Virus record (IMG/VR): IMGVR_UViG_3300022939_000021
Coordinates: 1 to 60,537 of that record
Reading direction: 5' to 3' (one strand)
Source of the DNA: a virus
DNA length: 60,537 nucleotides
Below are positions 24,242 through 32,751 of the stretch, in pieces (the first letter of the stretch is position 1; every line of letters starts with the position of its first letter). Both the position numbers and the translations under genes were made by a program. Under the pieces are notes generated by a model. That model did no database searches. It was not told the origin of the DNA and was given only the letters and a program-made list of their open reading frames with translations.

Positions 24242-24889
24242 CTACTTTTTAAGATAAGTTTGCCAAAAATTCCATGCAGGCATCCAAACCATATTGATTA
24301 CAATACGTCTTGGTACAACTGTTGGTGTTGCACTTGCATGAAATTGGTTTGATGGAAATAGTATTGCTGATCCTTTTTTTGGAACGTTTGCAATCAGTTC
24401 CTTCATATCATCTTGAGGACCTAAATGGTCTGGCTTCCCATATGGATTTGCTCCAACATTTTTATCAAAAATTCTTGTTGGTCCATCTGCTTCATTAACA
24501 TAGTAAACCATACTTAATGATTCTTCATATGGTTGATCAATATGTGGCGGATGAAACATTGTCTCATCTGAACCGTCTGGCGTTAATAAATTGGCCTTAA
24601 TTCGAGTAAGTTCTTTTACAGGAATTCCCGTTTCTTTTTCAAAAAAGTAAAAGATAGGTTTGATCATTTCAAACGTTTGGCTAGCATGGCCAGTTTGAGG
24701 ATTTAGTATGTCATGAACAAACTGTGGACTTTCTTTTATTTTTTCTTTATTTGCTAAGAATTGAAATTCCCAACTAGAAAAGCCACTTGTGTTATCCTGC
24801 CAAGTCCAAGGTAAAGAAGGATCCATAAAGATTGCTTCTAAATGGTCCTGCATACTTTTAGGTATTAAGTCTTCAAATATATGATACAT
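24242..24889 (-). CDS. 2OG-Fe(II) oxygenase-like protein
   Basis: The 215-residue protein has FHPPHIDQPYEESLSMVYYVN (HxD near residue 118), a distal FHASATPTVV near residue 188 and Arg in PRRIVINMVW near residue 198, matching 2OG-Fe(II) dioxygenases. The AFILFPSNQFH-like part (SAILFPSNQFHA) is typical of the family. No ribosome-binding site is visible; a stem-loop covers the start codon. It ends directly before the -35 box of the gp32 promoter. Confidence 0.78.
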   Translation of the reverse strand: MYHIFEDLIPKSMQDHLEAIFMDPSLPWTWQDNTSGFSSWEFQFLANKEKIKESPQFVHDILNPQTGHASQTFEMIKPIFYFFEKETGIPVKELTRIKANLLTPDGSDETMFHPPHIDQPYEESLSMVYYVNEADGPTRIFDKNVGANPYGKPDHLGPQDDMKELIANVPKKGSAILFPSNQFHASATPTVVPRRIVINMVWMPAWNFWQTYLKK

Positions 24890-24910
24890 ACACTTACTTA
24901 TTAAGTATGT
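24886..24910 (-). promoter_or_regulatory. inverted repeat over oxygenase start codon
   Basis: ACATACTTA and TAAG(TG)TATGT form a 9-bp stem with a short loop and a two-base bulge across the ATG at 24889. It could hide the start codon or act as a weak terminator after the upstream structural gene; no T-run follows. Confidence 0.3.
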
Positions 24911-24921
24911 TTATGAGTCAG

Positions 24922-26988
24922 TTATTTTCTGATTCCAGCAAGTGTTTTGATTCTATTTAGATCTTCGTTTGTCTTACGTAGTGCTTTTTTCACACCAGGG
25001 TGATCTGATAAACCTTTTGCAATTTTTTCAATTGTATCAACAGCACCACTATAATTTCCGCCTTTGTAGCGTTTATCGTTTAGCACACCATAAGCCATTT
25101 TAATTTGTTTATCGCTAAACCCGTGGTTGTCTTTTTCAGCACCCTTTTCTTCCTCTACTTCGTCGCCAAGTTGTACCTTATTCCCGGTCAGTTTGGATAC
25201 AAACTTTTCAACTAGATCCCCTACGGAATCACCAAAACGCTTACGAGCGGAAATAACCACACCTGTTTCGCCTTTTGGAAACGCTCCAGTTTCTTTGTCA
25301 TAGAATGAGCGAACAAACTCTAATACTTCTTCTGCAGAAGATTTAGTGTCTTTAGGTTCTTCTTCTTGTCCAGCAAGACTCATAGAACCGTCTTTACCAA
25401 TTACAACATCTGTTGTATCTGCTTCAGACATATCACCAAAGTCTAAGTCATCCATAGCCTCTGGCATATTGTTTTTAACATAAGAGTAAATCAAAGGTTT
25501 AGCATCAGCATCAGCATCTTTTTCTGCTAGTGCTTTGATGTCATTTACAAATGTTATATCATCAATGATTCCTTCTAAACTGCTAATTGCGTTTGTTCCA
25601 TCTGGACCAACTGGTAGGTCTCTTTGTAGAAGTTTGTTTAATACAGCAATACGTTGGTTGTCTAAGTTTTCGTCAACAACATCGTTTGCCCATGATTCAA
25701 ATTCATCAATGTCTTCACCGTGTGCGTATTTGTTATCACGGTTTGCCCATCGATCGTCTGCATCTTCTTGTGCCGCGGCCATAAGTTCGTCTGGATCTTG
25801 CATTTCAAGATCCGTATCAGCATCGTAGCCTAGTTTGCTATTACCGTCCATAGCACAACTTAAATGAAATGACTTTGGATGTACAACTGGTCTGCCGTCA
25901 ACTATTGTTGCTGTGTAATAAAGAGTACAGCCTGTAGTTTCACCGTCATCACCTACACCCTCGAAATCAACTTCACCATCAAAATGCTCTGGATCAAATC
26001 CTTCGTTAGCAAGTTTATCAAGATCTACTGTTGTTTCACTAATACGCTTTTGATGAATACTGTGTAGTAATGGGAACATATCAGTTAGGTCCTCATTAAA
26101 TTGAGGAATAGTAAATGCATTGGTTAGATCGTTTACAACGTCATCACCCAATTGGTTGTCCATATCAGTTGCGACAAAGTTTTCTTTTTGTTGTGTATAG
26201 TATGATTGGGTTTGTAATTTTTTAATGTGTGTTCTTAGGTTTTCAAGTTCAGCATTACTACCTTCAATAATATCATTTGAAGTTTGATTCATAAAGTCTT
26301 TGTTTTGTACATATCTTTTGAACGCTGTTAGTTTAGCAATGTTTGATGAAGTTTCAATAATGTGTTTACCAAACTCATCATGTGGAAGTCCGCCGTTTGC
26401 AACGTGACGTGACATTGCTCTAGCACCTGCTAAGTGATTGTATGGATACTTAAATCTTTCTCCTGCTTCGTTTTCAATAAAAAGTGTTTGAATATTTCTA
26501 GCACGAGCACCCATTTGCTCTGCATTAATTTCCTTTTTATGTCTAATAATTAATCTTGTTCTATCTAAGTTTTCATAACTAGATTTTGTAGTACCATACA
26601 TTGCTGACTCCTGAACTTTATTTCCTAAATATTTATAGTCACGTTTGTCTAAATTACTTTTAGCAATATCCTTAGCATCAAATCCCATCATATGTTTCTT
26701 AGAAAAGAATCTCATATCTTTTAAGAAATCATACCATGCATCTTCTGTTGCTTCGTTAGCGTTTTCGAGCATTCCCTGGCTAAAATACAGTTTTAATGTA
26801 TCAGGATCCTTAATGCTTATGCTTACAGCACCTTGATTCTCTCCATCGACTACATAGTCAAAATCAAAGAATCGTGCCTTGCTCTCCTCGCTAGTAGGAG
26901 CACCGTTTTCGTCACCCATTTCAATGCGTGGAAAACGTGATCTAATTTTCTCAAATAGAGATGATGCTATTGAATCTAAACCCTTCAT
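24922..26988 (-). CDS. large phage protein of unknown function, late-expressed
   Basis: The product (688 residues from the ATG at 26988) has an N-terminal alpha/beta region, a long helical middle (about 240-280) and acidic Asp/Glu-rich linkers with a predicted charged, disordered C-terminal third. No catalytic motif is recognised. I chose the ATG at 26988 over an in-frame ATG at 27018 because a consensus late promoter TATAAATA lies between them, five bases before the chosen start. The late promoter and its place right after terminase suggest a virion or assembly protein. The C-terminal segment SDKQIKMAYGVLNDKRY resembles a small helical DNA- or protein-binding domain. Confidence 0.65.
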   Translation of the reverse strand: MKGLDSIASSLFEKIRSRFPRIEMGDENGAPTSEESKARFFDFDYVVDGENQGAVSISIKDPDTLKLYFSQGMLENANEATEDAWYDFLKDMRFFSKKHMMGFDAKDIAKSNLDKRDYKYLGNKVQESAMYGTTKSSYENLDRTRLIIRHKKEINAEQMGARARNIQTLFIENEAGERFKYPYNHLAGARAMSRHVANGGLPHDEFGKHIIETSSNIAKLTAFKRYVQNKDFMNQTSNDIIEGSNAELENLRTHIKKLQTQSYYTQQKENFVATDMDNQLGDDVVNDLTNAFTIPQFNEDLTDMFPLLHSIHQKRISETTVDLDKLANEGFDPEHFDGEVDFEGVGDDGETTGCTLYYTATIVDGRPVVHPKSFHLSCAMDGNSKLGYDADTDLEMQDPDELMAAAQEDADDRWANRDNKYAHGEDIDEFESWANDVVDENLDNQRIAVLNKLLQRDLPVGPDGTNAISSLEGIIDDITFVNDIKALAEKDADADAKPLIYSYVKNNMPEAMDDLDFGDMSEADTTDVVIGKDGSMSLAGQEEEPKDTKSSAEEVLEFVRSFYDKETGAFPKGETGVVISARKRFGDSVGDLVEKFVSKLTGNKVQLGDEVEEEKGAEKDNHGFSDKQIKMAYGVLNDKRYKGGNYSGAVDTIEKIAKGLSDHPGVKKALRKTNEDLNRIKTLAGIRK

Positions 26989-27001
26989 ATATGTATTTAT
27001 A
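26989..27001 (-). promoter_or_regulatory. late promoter five bases before ATG
   Basis: TATAAATA (27001-26994), then CATAT, then ATG at 26988. This is the best consensus example of the module and lies between the terminase stop and the next gene. Confidence 0.7.
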
Positions 27002-27004
27002 CTA

Positions 27005-28594
27005 TTAGAAAGAAACAAACACCGGCATTGGTGTTATCATTTCTGTGTCTAAGTCCTTCATTTTCTCGTAAATTGCTGGATCCCAATCCGCTAATATTTG
27101 TTGCATTCGAACGTTAAGCAATGTAGCACTAACAAGGTCATCGTGTTCCCCTGTCTTAGCACCAAATGTAGTGCCGTGTGCTACATATGCTTTAAGTTCT
27201 GAAATAAGCGGTTTACTTTTAATTTTTAGTTTGCTTGTTTCTAGCAAGTGCTTAAATTTAGCACAAGCACTCATTTTAGTTTTGTGTGTTGTATTAAATC
27301 CTTTTCTAAACTTTCGCACATGGCCTTTTCTAATAGGCTCACTCAAAAACATACCGTAAATGTTTTCTTCACCGTAGTCATTGATGGTCACTAGTGCGGC
27401 TTCGCCTATGGCGTTATTTTCGACTGAATAATACACCTGAGGCAAACTGCCAGACAGTTCTTCGCATTGTTCTTTTATATTTTTTGTTATATCTGCTAAT
27501 ATCCTGACTTGCCCTTGGATAGGTGTAGTGTTGTGTTGCCACTCTGCTACTTGTTCAAAAGTAGGTAATTCAAATACTTGAATTGCCGCATAGTCTCCTC
27601 CTGTACCTAAACTTGGGTCCATACTTACAACATACGTCATCTTAGGATTACAATCTTTATACCACCTAGTCTGACCCATTCTTTTTGAAGGTTCTAAACC
27701 TTCAAGTTCTGCAAGTCGAACACTGTTGATTAATGTTTCGTCAAAGATTAAGAATTCACATTCGTGTTCTCGACGGAAACGTTCTTCACCAATACGTGAT
27801 TTTTCTTCAGCCGCCCATTGATCATCTCGATCTGGATGTTCACTCCAATGAGCAGTAAACGCATAAAAGCCATTGATACCAACTTCAGTATCATTACCAT
27901 GTTCGTCAAATCTTTTTGTTGCTTCAGTCCAAATAAGTGCAAATTGATCTTCGTCACTGTTTGGTGTTGAAGTAATAATTGCTTTACCACCTGTTGCTAG
28001 TGTAGGTGAAATAGCAGTCCAGAATTCTTTAGCAATAGTAGGATTAACGAATGCAAACTCATCACAGTATAGTAAAGATATTGACATACCTCGTCCCGTG
28101 TTGTCTGTGGTTGTTTGTGATACAATACGTGATCCGTTATCAAATTCCATTGATCCCTTGTTATACGATACAACACCGCAACGTATATGATCTGGACAGT
28201 CTTCATATGCATATCTTATTCTATGCATGATTTCTTGAGCGCCTGCATACTTGTGTGCCGCAATAAGCACAGTCACATCAGGGTTAAACATTGCGTACCA
28301 TAATAGATATCCTGCCGCCGTTGTAGACTTACCTGTCTGTCTTGGTAGCATATTAATATTAAATCTATAACTGTGATATGAATCTACAAGTCTTTCTTGG
28401 AATTCAAAAGGTTGAAACAACAACTTACCTTTAGTAGGATGTTGAATGTAAAAGAAGTTATCCATAAAGTACTTGGGTCCAGTAGTTGGATCCATGCAGG
28501 CTTTAAGGTCTTCAATTTGTTCTTTTGTATATCTTGTCTTACTGTGTGCTTTTTTAACTAGTACACCGTCAAGACTTTTTCCTGTCTGTGCCAT
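27005..28594 (-). CDS. 17: terminase large subunit (T4 gp17-like)
   Basis: The 529-residue protein has the packaging ATPase Walker A RQTGKST (85-91), Walker B LLYCDEFAFV (about 172-181), the coupling motif SVNEDQ-equivalent TSTPNSDEDQ, and a C-terminal RNase H-like nuclease with SMDPSLGTGGDYAAIQ near residue 333. T4 gp17 cuts concatemers and drives DNA into the prohead through the portal. Length is shorter than T4 gp17 (610). A late promoter module precedes the ATG with a five-base gap and no ribosome-binding site. Confidence 0.96.
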   Translation of the reverse strand: MAQTGKSLDGVLVKKAHSKTRYTKEQIEDLKACMDPTTGPKYFMDNFFYIQHPTKGKLLFQPFEFQERLVDSYHSYRFNINMLPRQTGKSTTAAGYLLWYAMFNPDVTVLIAAHKYAGAQEIMHRIRYAYEDCPDHIRCGVVSYNKGSMEFDNGSRIVSQTTTDNTGRGMSISLLYCDEFAFVNPTIAKEFWTAISPTLATGGKAIITSTPNSDEDQFALIWTEATKRFDEHGNDTEVGINGFYAFTAHWSEHPDRDDQWAAEEKSRIGEERFRREHECEFLIFDETLINSVRLAELEGLEPSKRMGQTRWYKDCNPKMTYVVSMDPSLGTGGDYAAIQVFELPTFEQVAEWQHNTTPIQGQVRILADITKNIKEQCEELSGSLPQVYYSVENNAIGEAALVTINDYGEENIYGMFLSEPIRKGHVRKFRKGFNTTHKTKMSACAKFKHLLETSKLKIKSKPLISELKAYVAHGTTFGAKTGEHDDLVSATLLNVRMQQILADWDPAIYEKMKDLDTEMITPMPVFVSF

Positions 28595-28607
28595 ACTAAT
28601 ATTTAGT
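28595..28607 (-). promoter_or_regulatory. late promoter five bases before ATG of gp17
   Basis: ACTAAATA (28607-28600) is followed by TTAGT and the ATG at 28594. The spacing equals that of the other modules in this window. Confidence 0.6.
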
Positions 28608-28621
28608 GAGGTTTTGTGGGG

Positions 28622-28795
28622 TTAAGAGTTTTTCTTTGCCATCTTAGTTGCAGTAGCATACATTACTGCTTCTGCATCTTTGCCATAGCGGTCTTTAAAA
28701 TCGCCTTTGGCTTTTTTCATACCTTTGACGTATTTTTCTTTGGTCTTTTCTTCTTTCTTAGAAAGTTTACGTTCTGTTAGTTCGTATATACGCAT
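28622..28795 (-). CDS. small basic protein, 57 residues
   Basis: This short frame encodes 57 residues, with a lysine-rich helical first half (ERKLSKKEEKTKEKY) and a C-terminal RYGKDAEAVMYATATKMAKK. The ATG overlaps the TAA of the upstream 701-residue gene by one base (TAATG), and it has no stop before 28622. The RYG...MYATATKMA pattern recurs, as I recall, in small proteins of marine T4-like phages near gp17. It may be a DNA-binding or scaffold-like factor; function is unknown. Confidence 0.7.
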   Translation of the reverse strand: MRIYELTERKLSKKEEKTKEKYVKGMKKAKGDFKDRYGKDAEAVMYATATKMAKKNS

Positions 28796-30900
28796 TATGG
28801 AACAAGGGTAATGCCGCTTGGTGACACTCCTCTACTTGCTCCCGGACCTTTTGCCGCAGTTTGAAGAGCCTTCCAAACAGCAGAAACATCGTCAACTTCT
28901 TTTCCAACATTTTTAAGAAGATTAATAACTTCTCTATTTTTTGGATCTAAAAATAGTGATTCGCCAGTTTTTAAGTTTTTAACAACAACTTGTCCTACAT
29001 TATTTAAATCTACCATTAACTCAGATCCTTTAACAGCCTTGTGTGCTTCTGCCGCTTTTGCAGTAAGTTTTTTAACTTCTGCAAGGATTTCAGCACTTGT
29101 TTTTTCTGTTGCTTGTGTTGCTTGAGCAAGTTTTTTTGAATTAACAAGTTCGTCAACAATACCTTTTCCTAAGTCTTGCATTTCTTTTGCTTTTTTTGCT
29201 TTAGCCGATAATGCAAGTTTAGAACCAATTTTTATGCCTCCGCCGCCAACAAAAGTTAACCCAACAAAGAAGTAGAAACTATTAAGTTCACTTTCCATTG
29301 CTGGATCCGGACCGTCGCCATTATCTTGTGTAAATTGACACCAACCTGGTTTAAAGTATTTGTTTTGTTTATAGAATGCACCGCATTGTGCAGATGATTC
29401 TCTAGTGCCACTAAGTCCAAATGGAATAGCATCAACAAAAATGCTAAAGTCGTTTCCGGCTTGTTCGTACATATTAATTGCTTGATCAACTGTAAGATAT
29501 ACGCCGCCGACAAATAATAAAGCGCCAAGGACAAACCAGATCCACTCGGTTAAAATTTCTTCTTCAGTTAAGGTTTCTAGATATTGTTTGTCGTAGCCTG
29601 ACTCAATTAAATTTTTTTTTTGGTCTGCTGTTGACAGTGTTAAACTTTCATTTATGAACGAAATGTAGTCGCTCCTGAGTGCTTCTTCAATATCTTCAAG
29701 TGGGTTATCTCCCTGCTTTGAAAACTTGCGAGGCAATTTCTTAAGTTCTGTCTTACCGTATTCATCTTCTAATTCTTCGTCTGAATACTTTTCGCCTTCT
29801 TTCTCATTGCCCATTGAGTTAGCATAACCTTCTTGTTGTGCAGGATCTTTAACACGTAAGTCTTGTGGATGCTTACTGCCGTTTAGTCCATTAAGTCCTG
29901 CTAGTCTAGTAATGTCTTCAACATCACTGTACTGTTCGTTAGGCTGATTTTCGTATTCTGCTTCTTCTGTGTCTCCACAACCGCAGTTGCCGTTAATGTT
30001 GTCATCACCTTTCATAGTCATGTCAGGTGCATCATCTTGTGGCATCATGTCTTGGCTTACTGGTTTCATTCCAGCAAGTTGCATAATTCTTTGTAGTGCT
30101 GGTAAGTCTTCTGGACTATCAGCAGTAATAGTAATTGCTTCGTTTACTGATTCTTTCATTGCTTTGTTTTTAGCATAGCAATCGCAGTGTTCACAATCTG
30201 GACCGCATTTACATTCTGTGACTGGCTTACCGCAACAAGCCTTTGGACACATCTCAACGCCTTCTTTAACAGGTCCTTTTTTCTTTTTATCTTTAAGTGC
30301 CTTTTTCATAGGCTCTTTTTTGTCGCCATCTTTATCAAAGTCTAAGTAATCTGGTTTTGCTTTCTTACCTTCTTCAACCGACTCGTGTTCAATGCTTTCA
30401 AAGTTCCCTTGATTTAAGTTCCACTTCAAATACTCTTGTGCATTATTGAACTTAATCTTTTGTCCATTAATGTTCATCTCTTGAGGAAATGGAATTGTTT
30501 GATTTTTTCCTGTTGGAGTTTTAAATGTAATGCGTTTTAAATCATCAGCAATGTCTACAATCTCTCCACTGCCGAACACCTTTTTACCAATAAGTTTAGC
30601 AAATCTGCTAGTAGGTGCTTGTGCTTTCTGTGCGTTAGGGTTAGGTTGTACTGGCTTACCTGGTGTTGTTTGTGTTTGTGGTGTTGTTTGTGTGCGTGTA
30701 TTGACAGTAGCCGCATCTAATTCATCAAATGCACCCGCCGCTCTTGCTCTCATTGCATCCGCTTGTTGTTTAGTTAGCGGTGCTTCATTAACACTACCGT
30801 TCATGCGTGTTGTATTATCGATTGCATCCACTACGTTAGGATTCTTTGCATCTAGTTCACGTAATCTTTTTAATACATCATGCATTTCAAATGTTGCCAT
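28795..30900 (-). CDS. multidomain virion-associated protein, function unknown
   Basis: The 701-residue protein is a mosaic. Residues about 98-150 look like an SH3-like barrel (GKKVFGSGEIVDIADD). Residues 185-203 contain an EF-hand-like loop (LDFDKDGDKKEP). Residues 218-241 form a cysteine cluster (CPKACCGKP, CKCGPDCEHCDC). Linkers are acidic. Near residues 450-478 is a strongly hydrophobic segment (TEWIWFVLGALLFVGGVYL), and a second, FFVGLTFVGGGGI, lies near 538. The C-terminal 140 residues are helical. A protein carried in the virion that inserts in or crosses the host membrane is one reading; an assembly or internal head protein is another. It has an AGGGGA ribosome-binding site. Confidence 0.6.
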   Translation of the reverse strand: MATFEMHDVLKRLRELDAKNPNVVDAIDNTTRMNGSVNEAPLTKQQADAMRARAAGAFDELDAATVNTRTQTTPQTQTTPGKPVQPNPNAQKAQAPTSRFAKLIGKKVFGSGEIVDIADDLKRITFKTPTGKNQTIPFPQEMNINGQKIKFNNAQEYLKWNLNQGNFESIEHESVEEGKKAKPDYLDFDKDGDKKEPMKKALKDKKKKGPVKEGVEMCPKACCGKPVTECKCGPDCEHCDCYAKNKAMKESVNEAITITADSPEDLPALQRIMQLAGMKPVSQDMMPQDDAPDMTMKGDDNINGNCGCGDTEEAEYENQPNEQYSDVEDITRLAGLNGLNGSKHPQDLRVKDPAQQEGYANSMGNEKEGEKYSDEELEDEYGKTELKKLPRKFSKQGDNPLEDIEEALRSDYISFINESLTLSTADQKKNLIESGYDKQYLETLTEEEILTEWIWFVLGALLFVGGVYLTVDQAINMYEQAGNDFSIFVDAIPFGLSGTRESSAQCGAFYKQNKYFKPGWCQFTQDNGDGPDPAMESELNSFYFFVGLTFVGGGGIKIGSKLALSAKAKKAKEMQDLGKGIVDELVNSKKLAQATQATEKTSAEILAEVKKLTAKAAEAHKAVKGSELMVDLNNVGQVVVKNLKTGESLFLDPKNREVINLLKNVGKEVDDVSAVWKALQTAAKGPGASRGVSPSGITLVP

Positions 30901-30902
30901 AA

Positions 30903-31397
30903 TTATTCCCCTGATTGTCTTTCTTTTGCTTCTTTAGCAAGACTTTGTAAAAACGTTTCTTTACCTTTTTCTGTGACAACTAACTCATCTTTATTAACAT
31001 CAGGTGCATCTTTGTATTCTGGATCACCAAGTTTTGCTTCGTATGGCTTATTGTCTGATTCTTTTTGCATTTCCTCATAGTCTTCACCTGGCTTACGAAC
31101 TCTTAAGTTCTCAACACTTACATTACAGAAATTTGCAATGTAATGTCTTAGGTGATCCTGTGTTGTAGGATAGTTTAAAGTAGTTTCATAAACTGTGACT
31201 TCTGAGTTTGGATTTTGTGGAAAGTCTAAAGGTAAACTTTGAATAGGAGTTTTTTTACCTGAAGATAGATTAGCAATTTCAAACTTTTTAAGTGCAGTTT
31301 CTAAACGGTCGTCAAACCCTTCAGGTAATTCGCCCGCCAGTTTAATAACAAAATCGTATTGTTTTGATGCTTCTGCAAGATACTTTTTAAAATCCAT
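30903..31397 (-). CDS. conserved phage protein of unknown function
   Basis: The 164-residue product has a short N-terminal helical part resembling the ferredoxin-like fold of small phage tail or head factors (VTVYETTLNYPTTQDHLRHY at about 67-86) and an acidic, probably disordered C-terminal third. It is preceded by a late-type site GATAAATA at 31427-31420 and a ribosome-binding site TAGGAG, so it is made late. Its place between gp16 and the mosaic protein suggests a virion or packaging role. Confidence 0.65.
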   Translation of the reverse strand: MDFKKYLAEASKQYDFVIKLAGELPEGFDDRLETALKKFEIANLSSGKKTPIQSLPLDFPQNPNSEVTVYETTLNYPTTQDHLRHYIANFCNVSVENLRVRKPGEDYEEMQKESDNKPYEAKLGDPEYKDAPDVNKDELVVTEKGKETFLQSLAKEAKERQSGE

Positions 31398-31418
31398 GTT
31401 AACTCCTAATATATACAG

Positions 31419-31910
31419 TTATTTATCTTCTTTCTTATTTAAAATCTCTTCTATGAGCGAGTTGCGATCTATGATAATGCCCTCACTATCAACAGTATTA
31501 GCGCCATCGCCCATTTTTTGGTCTAATGATTGCTTTTTAAGTTGTAATTCAATCATTTTTAACTTTTTATCCATTTTTTGGCTCTTAGCATCAATAGCAT
31601 TTTTAAGCATAGTACCTGCTACTTCAAAAATACGTCCTGCATAGCGGCTTTCTACATTCATACCCAGATCCATTAGATCTTCATATGTAGTTTTGGCTTT
31701 ATCTGCTAGTTCATCTAGTTCTTTATCTGCTAATTCACCAAGTCCTTTAACCATAGGAAGTGCCGCCGATATTTTATCAAACTCTGCAATGCTACGTTCC
31801 ATTTGTTTGGTTTGTTTAATTGTATTAACGTCTGGAGCAGGTTCTTCAACTTGTTCCATTGTTTCTTTAACTTCTGGAAGTTCTAACAACTCTTCTAGTT
31901 TCTTTGTCAT
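31419..31910 (-). CDS. 16: terminase small subunit (gp16-like), tentative
   Basis: The 163-residue helical protein has the gp16 layout: an acidic N-terminus (ELLELPEVKETMEQVEEP), a central coiled-coil pair (residues about 40-115 including ADKELDELADKAKTTYEDL and GRIFEVAGTMLKNAIDAK), and a charged C-terminus. T4 gp16 (164 residues) forms rings that recognise concatemer DNA and regulate gp17. Position in the gp17-gp4-gp19 cluster fits. The absence of a sequence motif makes this moderate. Confidence 0.6.
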   Translation of the reverse strand: MTKKLEELLELPEVKETMEQVEEPAPDVNTIKQTKQMERSIAEFDKISAALPMVKGLGELADKELDELADKAKTTYEDLMDLGMNVESRYAGRIFEVAGTMLKNAIDAKSQKMDKKLKMIELQLKKQSLDQKMGDGANTVDSEGIIIDRNSLIEEILNKKEDK

Positions 31911-31918
31911 ACTATTAC

Positions 31919-32359
31919 TTACCTTCTTTTGCCTTGGTGGAATAAATCTTTTTCTGTCACAATCCTAAAAAACACGCCATTTTGTTTAGCATACTTTGCC
32001 GCGGCTTCCCATTTTGCTTTATTTTTAATAAACTGTGCTTGATTATATGTATTCTTACCAACACTTTCACGTACAGTTTGATTCTCTGGTTTTATTTCAA
32101 TTATTTCTGCTTTTGTTTTTCCTTTTTTATTAGCATACACAATAAAAAAGTCTGGAACATAAATTGTATACTTTCCTGTAAGAGGATCTCTATAAGGTAT
32201 CTTTATACTTTCACTTGCCCATTTTGCAATAGCAGGATGTTCGTCACACATTTTCATAAAGTGCCATTCCCAACTACTGCGGTACATTGGTGTTTTTATC
32301 CCAACATACTTGTCGGGATTTTTCATTTCAAATCTGCCTTGAGCAAACTTTAAGGCCAT
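31919..32359 (-). CDS. 4: head completion protein (T4 gp4-like, TnsA-type nuclease fold)
   Basis: The 146-residue protein matches gp4: GRFEMKNPDKYVGIKTPMYR near the start, RSSWEWHFMKMCDEHP, WASESIKIPY, and YVPDFFIVYANK followed by AEIIEIKPENQ. The E, D and ExK pattern is that of TnsA-like and restriction-type nucleases, although gp4 is known for closing T4 heads rather than for cutting DNA. Length equals T4 gp4 (150). It follows gp16 by 8 bases. Confidence 0.87.
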   Translation of the reverse strand: MALKFAQGRFEMKNPDKYVGIKTPMYRSSWEWHFMKMCDEHPAIAKWASESIKIPYRDPLTGKYTIYVPDFFIVYANKKGKTKAEIIEIKPENQTVRESVGKNTYNQAQFIKNKAKWEAAAKYAKQNGVFFRIVTEKDLFHQGKRR

Positions 32360-32361
32360 AA

Positions 32362-32742
32362 CTACTCACCACTATCAATGATGTTTCTTTTTGCACTGTT
32401 CCAAACACTTACTCGTGCAGTACCTAATGTGCTAGACTTTGGCCTATTAATATTTAAAATTTCTCCTAAGAGATCAGTTAATTCCATATTAGGTGTTTGT
32501 CTAATTTCTTCATAAACTACCATTGGATCAAGTTCATCAATATTACACTGTGTTAAGATAATGTTTGTTGTTTCTTTTGCAGTTTCTTCGCCCATACCTT
32601 TTGATTTTAAAATATTAACAAACGCGGCAACATCTGATGTTTTTAAATTAATTTGCTGTCTATTAAAATTATTAAAAAAGTCAGTTGTTGTATCTGCACT
32701 ATTGGCTGAAACATTATTAGTGTAAATATTTTCTGTTCCCAT
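32362..32742 (-). CDS. virion-cluster protein of unknown function, 126 residues
   Basis: The 126-residue protein is mostly helical with an acidic centre and the C-terminal GTARVSVWNSAKRNIID. It is a small conserved-looking open frame between the gp4 and gp54-type genes in the tail cluster, with 2 bases on one side and 9 on the other. No catalytic motif. A role as an assembly or connector protein is inference from place only. Confidence 0.6.
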   Translation of the reverse strand: MGTENIYTNNVSANSADTTTDFFNNFNRQQINLKTSDVAAFVNILKSKGMGEETAKETTNIILTQCNIDELDPMVVYEEIRQTPNMELTDLLGEILNINRPKSSTLGTARVSVWNSAKRNIIDSGE

Positions 32743-32751
32743 AATTTATTC

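Noticed and set aside
26989-27018. In-frame ATG at 27018 as start of the large late gene
   Set aside because: A consensus late promoter lies between this ATG and the one at 26988, so a start upstream of it would not be on the late message.
24922-27018. Portal protein (gp20) for the large gene downstream of terminase
   Set aside because: Its residues do not show portal-type helices or length pattern, and the acidic linkers and disordered tail do not fit.
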